Shown: positions 50,101-60,100 of the stretch, one piece after another
Layout: the number at the start of each line of letters is the position of its first letter
Numbering within the stretch: position 1 is the first letter of the stretch
Origin: Nematostella vectensis
Taxonomy: Eukaryota; Cnidaria; Anthozoa; Actiniaria; Edwardsiidae
Reading direction: 5' to 3'
Length of the DNA stretch: 64,000 nucleotides
Assembly (NCBI RefSeq): GCF_932526225.1
Contig: NC_064043.1
Location: 15,436,085 to 15,500,084, forward strand
Translations under genes and position numbers: made by a program
Notes under the pieces: generated by a model
The model's database searches: none
Told to the model about the DNA's origin: nothing
What the model saw: the letters and a program-made list of their open reading frames with translations, nothing else

Positions 50101-52579
50101 TAGAAAATGAGGATCTGCACAAGTCCCCTACATCTCAATGCAATAACGGTATTATATTATAGAATATAAGGATCTGCACAAGACCCCTACATCTCGATGC
50201 AATAACGGTATTATATTATAGAAAATAAGGATCTGCACAAGACCACTCATCTCGATGCAATAACGGTATTATATTATAGAAAATGAGGATCTGCACAAGA
50301 CCCCTACATCTCGATGCAATAACGGTATTATATTATAGAAAATGAGGATCTGCACAAGACCACTCATCTCGATGCAATAACGGTGTTATATTATAGAAAA
50401 TGAGGATCTGCACAAGACCCCTACATCTCGATGCAATAACGGTGTTATATTATAGAAAATAAGGATCTGCACAAGACCCCTACATCTCAATGCAATAACG
50501 GTATTATATTATAGAAAATGAGGATCTGCACAAGTCCCCTACATCTCAATGCAATAACGGTATTATATTATAGAAAATAAAGATCTGCACAAGAACCCTA
50601 CATCTCAATGCAATAACGGTATTATATTATAGAAAATAAGGATCTGCACTAGACCCCTACATCTCAATGCAATAACGGTATTATATTATAGAAAATACGG
50701 ATCTGCACAAGACCACTCATCTCAATGCAATAACGGTATTATATTATAGAAAATGAGGATCTGCACAAGACCCCTACATCTCGATGCAATAACGGTATTA
50801 TATTATAGAAAATGAGGATCTGCACAAGACCACTCATCTCAATGCAATAACGGTATTATATTATAGAAAATAAGGATCTGCACAAGTCCCCTACATCTCG
50901 ATGCAATAACGGTATTATATTATAGAAAATAGGGATCTGCACAAGACCCCTACATCTCGATGCAATAACGGTGTTATATTACAGAAAATAAGGATCTGCA
51001 CAAGTCCCCTACATCTCAATGCAATAACGGTATTATATTACAGAAAATAAGGATCTGCACAAGACCCCTACATCTCGATGCAATAACGGTGTTATATTAC
51101 AGAAAATAAGGATCTGCACAAGACCCCTACATCTCGATGCAATAACGGTATTATATTATAGAAAATAGGGATCTGCACAAGTCCCTACATCTCGATGCAA
51201 TAACGGTGTTATATTATAGAAAATAAAGATCTGCACAAGACCCCTACATCTCGATGCAATAACGGTGTTATATTATAGAAAATAAAGATCTGCACAAGTC
51301 CCCTACATCTCGATGCAATAACGGTGTTATATTATAGAAAATAAGGATCTGCACAAGTCCCCTACATCTCAATGTAATAACGGTATTATATTATAGAAAA
51401 TAAGGATCTGCACAAGACCCCAACATCTCGATGCAATAACGGTGTTATATTATAGAAAATAAGGATCTGCACAAGTCCCCTACATCTCGATGCAATAACG
51501 GTGTTATATTATAGAAAATAAGGACCTGCACAAGACCCCTACATCTCGATGCAATAACGGTATTATATTATAGAAAATAAAGATCTGCACAAGTCCCCTA
51601 CATCTCAATGCAATAACGGTGTTATATTATAGAAAATGAGGTTCTGCACAAGACCCCTACATCTCGATGCAATAACGGTGTTATATTATAGAAAATAAGG
51701 ACCTGCACAAGACCCCTACATCTCGATGCAATAACGGTGTTGTATTATAGAAAATACGGATCTGCACAAGTCCCCTACATCTCAATGCAATAACGGTGTT
51801 ATATTATAGAAAATAAGGATCTGCGCAAGTCCCCTACATCTCGATGCAATAACGGTGTTATATTATAGAAAATAAGGATCTGCACAAGACCCCTACATCT
51901 CGATGCAATAAAGGTATTATATTATAGAAAATAGGGATCTGCACAAGACCCCTACATCTCGATGCAATAACGGTATTATATTATAGAAAATAGGGATCTG
52001 CACAAGACCCCTACATCTCGATGCAATAACGGTGTTATATTATAGAAAATGAGGATCTGCACAAGACCCCTACATCTCGATGCAATAACGGTGTTATATT
52101 ATAGAAAATAAGGATCTGCACAAGTCCCCTACATCTCAATGCAATAACGGTATTATATTATAGAAAATAAGGATCTGCACAAGTCCCTTACATCTCAATG
52201 CAATAACGGTATTATATTATAGAAAATGAGGATCTGCACAAGACCCCTACATCTCAATGAAATAACGGTATTATATTATAGAAAATAAGGATCTGCACAA
52301 GACCCCTACATCTCGATGCAATAACGGTATTATATTATAGTAAATGAGGATCTGCACAAGACCCCTACATCTCAATGCAATAACGGTATTATATTATAGA
52401 ATATAAAGATCTGCACAAGTCCCCTACATCTCGATGCAATAACGGCATTATATTATAGAAAATGAGGATCTGCACAAGACCCCTACATCTCAATGCAATA
52501 ACGGTATTATATTATAGAAAATGAGGATCTGCACAAGACCACTCAATGCAATAACGGTATTATATTATAGAAAATAAGG
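41166..52579. repeat. 11.4-kb satellite array, 59-bp unit, about 194 copies
   Basis: Unit parts: GGATCTGCACAAGACCCCTA, CATCTCGATGCAATAACGGT, ATTATATTATAGAAAATAA. Variants alternate at a few sites (CTCGATG/CTCAATG, GGTATTA/GGTGTTA, GACCCCTAC/GACCACTC, GAAAAT/GAATAT), the CACTC form being one base shorter. There is no interruption and no coding frame. Blocks are duplicated at higher order: a four-unit block repeats at 44041 and 44277, and rare variants (CCCATACATC, CTACATCTTGATG) recur 3124 bp apart. Confidence 0.98.
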
Positions 52580-52984
52580 GCAAAGCAGATGCGCATTATT
52601 ATCTTAACAGAAAATGTCTTTCGTTCGTGATTATTTTGTGTGTTTTTTAATAACTTTATGCTATTTACAATGTTCAAACGCTAAGGGACACACCTGAAGT
52701 GCCTAATGACAATTCTGAAGACAACAGTAATCATTTTGTTGATGCTGATTAATGTGGCGTCGTTGAAGATGACGAGGGTGGCGATGTGACTATCATGACT
52801 GACTATCATGCAGTTGACCGTGCAGGTGCGGGTACGGGGTGTCGTCATCCTGAGTTCAACAAAGCAACTCTTAACAAACAGAAGGTGCGCGCGTACCCTG
52901 GGCACGAGTTCCAAGCAAAGTAACTTTGCCCATTTCTAGTCTCACCGCCAATCTCTGCTAAGCCAAAATCGCTTTGCCCATCCC
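52580..52984. other. Spacer between satellite and LHFPL gene
   Basis: No supported gene. It probably contains the LHFPL 3' end and polyadenylation region (gene on the minus strand). Confidence 0.5.
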
Positions 52985-53320
52985 TGCCAGGTCCCTGACC
53001 CATTTCTTCTTTTAGCCAGGTCGCTTGACCAATCAATGTTTTTAGCCAGGCACATGACCTATCTCTGTTTATAGCCAAGTCATATGACCTTTCTCTGTTT
53101 AAGCCAGGTCACATGACCTATCTCTGTTTTAGCCAGGTCACATGACCCATCTCTGTTTTAGCCAGGTCACATGACCCATCTCTGTTTTAGCCAGGTCACA
53201 TGACCTATCTCTTTTTTTACGCCAGGTCACTTGACCTATCTCTTCTTTTAACCAGGTCACATGACCCATCCCCGTTCTCAGCCAGGTCACATGACCTATC
53301 TGTGTTATAAGTCATGTCAC
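52985..53320. repeat. ~30-bp minisatellite with M-box-like palindrome
   Basis: About 12 units of TTTTAGCCAGGTCACATGAC plus CTATCTCTG. Each centres on AGGTCACATGACCT, whose TCACATGA core equals the MITF/TFE M-box. It begins within a few bases of the LHFPL stop codon, so it is probably in the 3' UTR. Confidence 0.85.
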
Positions 53321-53325
53321 GTTAT

Positions 53326-56300
53326 CTAAAGGTGGGTGTCTTCCTGGTCCACCGTGAATGCTGTGTTCTTCGTTCCATTGTTATTTTTCGAGGAGCTGAT
53401 ACCATTACGGGTAAAACTGGAAATGTTTTTCCTCTTCGGCTTTAAGGTTTTCAAAAATCCTTCTTTCTCAATAAACATCAGTGAGAGAAAGCTGAGTATA
53501 AAAGCGTCAAACATGCACACGAGTGCCACCCAATATGACCATTTGACGTCACAAGAGCCCGATTGATATGAGCCGGCGCTTGAACCGCAGACCGCTCGGA
53601 CAGTAGGCGCATCCCAGCCAGAAGGATAGATCAGACAGGCCAGCATAAGACAGCATCCTAAAACAATAACACGAATTTGAAGTAACAACTCAACTCATGG
53701 AGGAGGGCATAAGGTTTTGCGGTGATGCGGTTTTGCCTTAAATTTGGCGAGGTTTTTTCGTTTTTTTCGTATTTTATTCCGCGGTATTGCGGTTTCTCTA
53801 GACTTCGCGGTTTGTGGTTAATAACTTGTTTTGCGGTTTTTGGCGTTTTTCTGTGCGGTTTTGCGGTTTTCCCCACTTACATTTTGCGGTTTTCCCCCCT
53901 TACGCCCCCCTCCTCAAGGTGTTTTATTTAGTTAAAACCACCTCAGACCATTTAGCTAACATGATGTGAAATTTATATGGCAATGTGAACTTTCGATGAA
54001 GCTTTCAGACTCAACTTCAGAAAGTCGTCGGATCTCTATCTGAAGAGAAACTTATACGAAGACTTTTCGTAGTTTTAATTTCTCTAGAATTAGCACAGGG
54101 AGCCCACTCAACTCAGCGCATTGTTTATCTAGCATGTTCTTTAAACTACGTTTATGAATATCAATTAGGTCGCGAAGTTCTCAATAAAACTCCTTCCAAA
54201 TACATATGTCCGACCGAAAGAACATCAACGACAACACGGCTATTGTTTACAAAAAATCGCGCGGCATCAACCTGGGCTAATCATAACACAAGCAAACGAG
54301 CAACAGCTGCAGCTACCAGGATGGAGTATCGTATTGAAAAGGGATCACCTTTTTGTTTTGGTTTACAGGAAAGTACTCGTTAACGAGAATGCTGATAAGG
54401 GTGAGGTTTTTGAGTGGAGATTCGAAAGCGAAGAGAACGGCAAAATGAGTTCTGTTATGACGATCCACAGTAACACTGTTCCATTGAAAGAAATTGGCTT
54501 GTGGGACGGCGCTAAAATGGTCGCATTCGTCACGGGAGTATTTGGTGAAGTGTTGGCGTGCTTAACATTTTTGTACGCTGCTCTGGTCATATTTGCGTGC
54601 GGCTCTGAATGCAAATTTCTATACCCACCCCGACCACTCTTTGTATCGAACGCAAAGAAACTCCTGCCCCCTCTGGATGTTTTTTTTTTTTTTTGTCGAA
54701 TTTTTCGCCGAGATTTCGGTAAAGTGTAATTTCAAATCGCAATTGATCCTTCGCCTGTGCTTTATAATGGAAGCAATTGCCATCAGAAGTTAGCTCCATC
54801 ATCATTCTAGCGATATATGTGGAGAAATTTATATTTTGCGTTGATTTTATTTAAATAAAAATAAATTCAGCAGAAGTGGCGTCACAGAGTTTGGGAATAA
54901 CTTTCCACCCTTGTCTGGACTTAAGCCATTAGGCGTGAAGTCGAGTTTTTGCAAAACCCGAATATTTTTGAACGAATTCGACGAAGGGATGTAAAACAAG
55001 TGTTCCAAACATGAATGGACACAATAAAGTATAAGACATATGTATTTGGAAGGAGTTTTATTGAGAACTTCGTGACCTAATTGATATTCATAAACGAAGT
55101 TTAAAGCACATGCTAAATAAACAATTCGCTGAGTTGAGTGGGCTCCCTGTGGAATTAGAATGTTTTAAGAATTCGGTATTGATCCGTTGACGTCCAAAAC
55201 GAAGTTTGGAAAATAAAATACTTCCGTTGTTTTGAAAATCAGTATTCATTTTATTCGAATTTCTTATGTTTAAATCTGAATAATCCTTCGTTTTAAATAA
55301 ACGTGGCCTCCCTGAATATTGAAAGAAAACGGTATGCACAATTTCAAGCTTTGCCAGTGATTAGATGTATTCTCTTTCTCGAGTAAATGAATTGAGTTAA
55401 ATTATTAATCCACTTGCAATTCGCTCATTTACCTGCCAATACGACATGCAAATATTTGTATATCTAAAAAGTAAATCGGATGACTTTGTTTAACTAAGTT
55501 TGGTTTTAATTATTAATATCTGGCGACCAAATTCAAACCACAAAGTCAAATCTAGAAAAAGTTCGTGCAGTTTTCAACATTGTGACGGTAGCTTTAAGGA
55601 TCATCCTATAATTGCTTGGACTATGTCATAGGCGAGCGCTTTTTCAAACCTTTCTCCTGTGCTCCATAGTCCCATGGCGAATGCATAGCTTTAGACGGAG
55701 TTTTAACTTTTTTCAGTAAATAGTTATTCATGAAGAAAGCGGAAAACTCTAGAAAATCGAATATGTGACCTCACACAGACGATGTATCTCCGAGGTTAAA
55801 TATTTAAAGAATTTTGTACGATTTTGGCAAAATGCTCTAGTCTCTATCAGACTTACGGTAGAAACTGGGGTAAATTAAAAGTCTTACCGGAAAAAGCTTG
55901 TAATCCACTGCAAAAGCGAAATCCCAAGCCAGACTTGTTCAAACAGCATAATGAATAAACAAATACCACGACGAGCGAGCCAAAAATCGAAATAAACGCG
56001 AACAACACAAATATAGTAGCAGCTTTCCAAGCGGACGATGGGATTGAGGAGAAGTGGTTCAGTTCCCCAGAGCAACGTCCCGTACTGCCTCCCGTGCAAC
56101 TACGATAAAGTCCGAAGTCAGTTTGTAGGCCAGAAGCGCTATCCTTTCCACCAAGCCACTGCGCTTGAACGAACACCACCACTATCATAATCCCAATAAA
56201 AATCGTGCATAGAGACCACAGAGCGACCAAAATACTCCGGGATCGTGACTTGTACCAGGATTTGTAGGGCCGGCCATTGCGAAACATCGCGGCCGGTGAA

Positions 56301-56491
56301 GTCACTTCTTCTTTCTTGTCTCCTTGTTCCGAGTCTCCTTCTTCTCTGTTTTCTTGCTCGTGATCCCTACACTTCGCTGACTGCGAAACACCAAAACTGT
56401 GCTTTCTGAGAGCAAAACAAGGCATTATTGGTCGAGTCTCTTGGGGTTTGAATAGTACAGAATGACTCCCGCGGGGGTTTTGTGGGCCCAA
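53326..56491 (-). CDS. LHFPL-family tetraspan membrane protein
   Basis: Two coding exons, 56491-55888 and 53657-53326, joined in phase 1 (311 residues from the first ATG). LHFPL proteins are four-pass plasma-membrane partners of receptors and channels; the vertebrate LHFPL3/4 and LHFPL5 members serve GABA-A receptors and hair-cell channels. TM1 is ILVALWSLCTIFIGIMIVVV. The first loop has the family pattern QAQWLGG...FGLYRSC...RCSGEL..FSSIPSSAWKAA. TM2 is ATIFVLFAFISIFGSLVVV. TM3 spans the intron and leads into IYPSGWDAPTVRAVCG and SGSCDVKWSYW. TM4 is WVALVCMFDAFILSFLSLMF, with a basic, Ser/Asn-rich tail. An internal ATG at 56287 (MFRNGRPYK) would give 243 residues, closer to the family length; the extra N-terminus is acidic and uncertain. 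Which paralog it is remains open. Confidence 0.9.
53699..53916. mobile_element. GCGGTTTT-rich MITE in LHFPL intron
   Basis: Outer ends GGAGGAGGGCATAAGG and the complement of GAGGAGGGGGGCGTAAGG form short inverted repeats. The interior repeats TTTTGCGGTTT many times. No target duplication identified. Confidence 0.5.
54094..55151. mobile_element. 1.06-kb element with ~118-bp TIRs, GAATTAG duplication
   Basis: Inverted repeats start CACAGGGAGCCCACTCAACT at both ends and run about 118 bp with few mismatches. The 7-bp direct repeat GAATTAG abuts both ends (54087-54093 and 55152-55158). No transposase is visible; it encloses one plus-strand ORF. Superfamily uncertain. Confidence 0.75.
54334..54729 (+). 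CDS. Unrecognised ORF inside the TIR element
   Basis: 131 codons. The middle part (VNENADKGEVFEWRFESEEN ... IGLWDGAKMVAFVTG) looks like ordinary protein and includes one hydrophobic segment, GEVLACLTFLYAALVIFA. The C-terminal 40 residues cross a poly-T run and are doubtful. An AG at 54369 (TTTGGTTTACAG) could be a splice acceptor, so this may be an exon of a captured gene. I do not recognise the family. Confidence 0.3.
   Translation: MKRDHLFVLVYRKVLVNENADKGEVFEWRFESEENGKMSSVMTIHSNTVPLKEIGLWDGAKMVAFVTGVFGEVLACLTFLYAALVIFACGSECKFLYPPRPLFVSNAKKLLPPLDVFFFFCRIFRRDFGKV
55160..55880. other. LHFPL intron remainder
   Basis: AT-rich intron sequence between the TIR element and the first exon. No feature recognised beyond short ORFs without similarity. 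Confidence 0.5.
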
Positions 56492-57104
56492 AGATCACAC
56501 TTTCCGCAGACCTTGTTTCTGTTGTGTGACTTAGCGGGCGAGTTATTAGGGACTGTATAGTATTCACATCATTAATTGTGCGGTATGACAGTCGTAGTCG
56601 GCTTGGCATGGCGCGGAACTAGGAGGAGAGACTTTTTGATGGATATGTTAAGCGGATCGGAACCCTCGGAAAAACAATTGTAACTCAGTGATCCTTTGCG
56701 AACTTATTCTTGAGAAAAAGAAAACGCGCTGACAATAAATGATTATTACTTTTTATTGGCATTTTATTTATTACAACAATGACCTAGAAATCCTGACAGC
56801 TATTTGGATTAACGTTTAAAATATTTCTTTTTTCATCCATTCTTTGCAATTACTTTGATGAAATTTCGATTTAAAAATCCATGGCCTAGAATTTGGAGTA
56901 CAAAAAATGTAACCAAGTTTTTAAATCAAATCGGTCGACGGTTCTCAGAAATTTCTTTGATAAGGGAATCGACAGAAACTACACTCTTTTCTTTTCTTTG
57001 AATTTCGCTGGGCTGCCTCTGCTTGCGAGGAACTGGGACCCGCGGGAAATACCGGTAGAAGAACTCGAATGTTTCTTCTTTTTTTGTCGGAATTATAAAC
57101 ATGG
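56492..57104. other. Spacer between LHFPL 5' end and TSR1 stop codon
   Basis: Holds the LHFPL promoter and the TSR1 3' UTR, both minus strand. 56985-57030 (AATTTCGCTGGGCTG, TTGCGAGGAA) resembles part of the Mutator-like TIR, suggesting an old solo fragment. Confidence 0.45.
56763..56768 (-). terminator. Candidate TSR1 poly(A) signal AATAAA
   Basis: AATAAA on the minus strand about 340 bases past the TSR1 stop, with a second AATAAA 11 bases further downstream (56752-56757). Positional inference only. Confidence 0.35.
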
Positions 57105-60100
57105 TTACGTATCCATAGCAACATCCTGCTGGACAGACGGTGACGTGACCGCGGGCTCATAAGTCCATTTTGGAAATACTCGTTTGTACAGGTTCATGCA
57201 GACAGTGTCTTGGGCCTTAAGGGCGCCGTCAAACGAGCACTTCATGTGACCGTGGGTGCCTGGGGAGAATACGATACAAACAACACAGTATTTACGAGCA
57301 CTTCATGTGACCGTGGGAGTCTGGGGAAGAATACGGTGTCAGTCAATACAGTATTTACTATACGAGCACTTCATGTGACCGTGGGAGCCTGGGGAAGAAT
57401 ACGGTGTCAGTCAATACAGTATTTACTATACGAGCACTTCATGTGATCGTGGGAGCCTGGGGAAGAATACGGTGTCAGTCAATACAGTATTTACTATACG
57501 AGCACTTCAAGTGACCGTGGGAGCCTGGGGAAGAATACGGTGTCAGTCAATACAGAAGCTCCTTAGACAGTCTTCCCCAGAGACTATATTTTTTTGTAGA
57601 ACATGTACTAGCCAAAAATAGAAATAAAATAGAAATCATATGAATGAATGTATTCAGGGGGAATGGATTTCAGTGACTTTCCTGCGAATTCACTTTGTTA
57701 GGCTAAGTTAAAACGTATTCAAATGCATGCAAATGAAGGTGAACAATAGACTCTGGTCATTTGCATTGAATATGGCTCATGGATTATTCGACGTTTGAAC
57801 TAAGCCTTAGTGAAACGTACAACCTAAATTTCCTACAACAGTTAGATATCGTATTTAAGTCGGATCCAGAGTTCTTACATCCTCGGAAACCCAGGGGTGT
57901 TTTCCTCTAGTGAAGTGTTAGGGAAAAAAACCCTTGGGTTGGGTTTTCGAGGATGGAGTTCTTAACTCACCCAAAGGTTCTAGTGGAATGTTAGATGAAG
58001 GTCTTATCTCACCCAACGGTTCTAGTGAAATTTTAGATGGAGTTCTTATCTCACCCAAAGGTTCTAGTGAAATGTAAGTTGAAGTTCTTATCTCACCCAA
58101 AGGTTCTAGTGGAATGTTAGATGGAGTTCTAAACTCACCCAAACGTTCTAGTGAAATGTTAGATGCAGTTCTTATCTCAATCAAAGGTTCTAGTGGAATG
58201 TTAGATGGAGTTCTAAACTCACCCAAAGGTTCTAGTGAAATGTTAGATGGAGTTCTAAACTCACCCAAAGGTTCTAGTGAAATGTTAGATGGAGTTCTTA
58301 TCTCAATCAAAGGTTCTAGTGGAATGTTGGATGGAGTTCTTATCTCAATCAAAGGTTTTAGTGAAATGTTAGATGAAGTTCTTATCTCACCCAAAGGTTC
58401 TAATGAAATGTTAGATGGAGTTCTTATCTCAATCAAAGGTTCTAGTGGAATGTTAGATGGAGTTCTAAACTCACCCAAAGGTTCTAGTCAAATGTTAGAT
58501 GGAGTTCTTATCTCAATCAAGGGTTCTTGTGAAATGTTAGATGGAGTTCTTATCTCAATCAAAGATTCTAGTGAAATGTTAGATGCAGTTCTTATCTCAA
58601 TCAAAGGTTCTAGTGAAATGTTAGATGGAGTTCTTATCTCAATCAAAGGTTCTAGTGAAATGTTAGATGGAGTTCTTATCTCAATCAAAGGTTCTAGTGA
58701 AATGTTAGATGGAGTTCTTATCTCAATCAAAGGTTCTAGTGGAATGTTAGATGGAGTTCTAAACTCACCCAAAGGTTCTAGTGAAATGTTAGATGGAGTT
58801 CTTATCTCAATCAAAGGTTCTAGTGAAATGTTAGATGGAGTTCTTATCTCAATCAAAGGTTCTAGTGAAATGTTAGCTGCAGTTCTTATCTCAATCAAAG
58901 GTTCTAGTGAAATGTTAGATGGAGTTCTTATCTCAATCAAAGGTTCTAGTGAAATGTTAGATGGAGTTCTTATCTCAATCAAAGGTTCTAGTGGAATGTT
59001 AGATGGAGTTCTAAACTCGCCCAAAGGTTCTAGTGAAATGTTAGATGAAGTTCTTATCTCACCCAAAGGTTCTAGTGAAATGTTAGATGAAGTTCTTATC
59101 TCACCCAAAGGTTCAAGTTAAATGTTAGATGGAGTTCTTATCTCAATCAAAGGTTCTAGTGGAATGTTAGATGGAGTTCTAAACTCACCCAAAGGTTCTA
59201 GTGAAATGTTAGATGGAGTTCTAAACTCACCCAAAGGTTCTAGTGAAATGTTAGATGGAGTTCTTATCTCAATCAAAGGTTCTAGTGAAATGTTAGATGG
59301 AGTTCTTATCTCAATCAAAGGTTCTAGTGGAATGTTAGATGGGGTTCTAAACTCACCCAAAAGTTCTAGTGAAATGTTATATGGAGTTCTAACTCACCCA
59401 AAGGTTCTAGTGAAATGTTAGATGCAGTTCTTATCTCAATCAAAGGTTCTAGTGGAATGTTAGATGGAGTTCTAAACTCACCCAAAGGTTCTAGTGAAAT
59501 GTTAGATGGAGTTCTAAACTCACCCAAAGGTTCCAGTGAAATGTTAGATGCAGTTCTTATCTCAATCAAAGGGTCTAGTGGAATGTTAGATGGAGTTCTA
59601 AACTCACCCAAAGGTTCTAGTGAAATGTTAGATGGAGTTCTAACTCACCCAAAGGTTCCTTGATATGCCCTCGTCGCCCATGCTTAGTGTAGAGTTCCAC
59701 TGGCTTGAACCACATGATATCCTCTAGAAAAAGAAAGAGCAGAAGTATATTTAGAACATGGACATAACTAACAAGGGTTTGTTGGTTTTTGTACAAACCT
59801 CGATTGAAGAACAGGTACCGAATAACTGCCGAACGTTTATTGATTTTGTACGGGTGACCGCTGAGCACTATTTTCTTGGCGATGATTCTGTTGGGGTCAA
59901 CTTTGTACAGCGAGCCTGTGGCGACTAATGTATGAGAACCTGGGGAGAGAATGGTCATATGGCTCAAATAAGGGACTCATAAGTAAGGGCAATTAACCTC
60001 ATCCACATTCTGTTATCATATAGGTGTCACGTGGTTTCCGTGAATCAGGCAATTTTAAGAAATATAGATTAGCCAATCAGATGCAACCTTTTTGTTGATG

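Noticed and set aside
41166-52579. CRISPR-like regular repeats
   Set aside because: No unique spacers; units are contiguous satellite copies in a eukaryotic genome.
41166-52579. Calling the satellite a centromere
   Set aside because: It lies between expressed-type genes and is only 11 kb; sequence alone cannot show centromere function.
58114-59121. 335-codon plus-strand ORF of 14-residue repeats ([14 protein letters not shown])
   Set aside because: 42-bp units keep frames open on both strands. The opposite strand is a TSR1 intron, and the unit is explained by the TSR1 donor.
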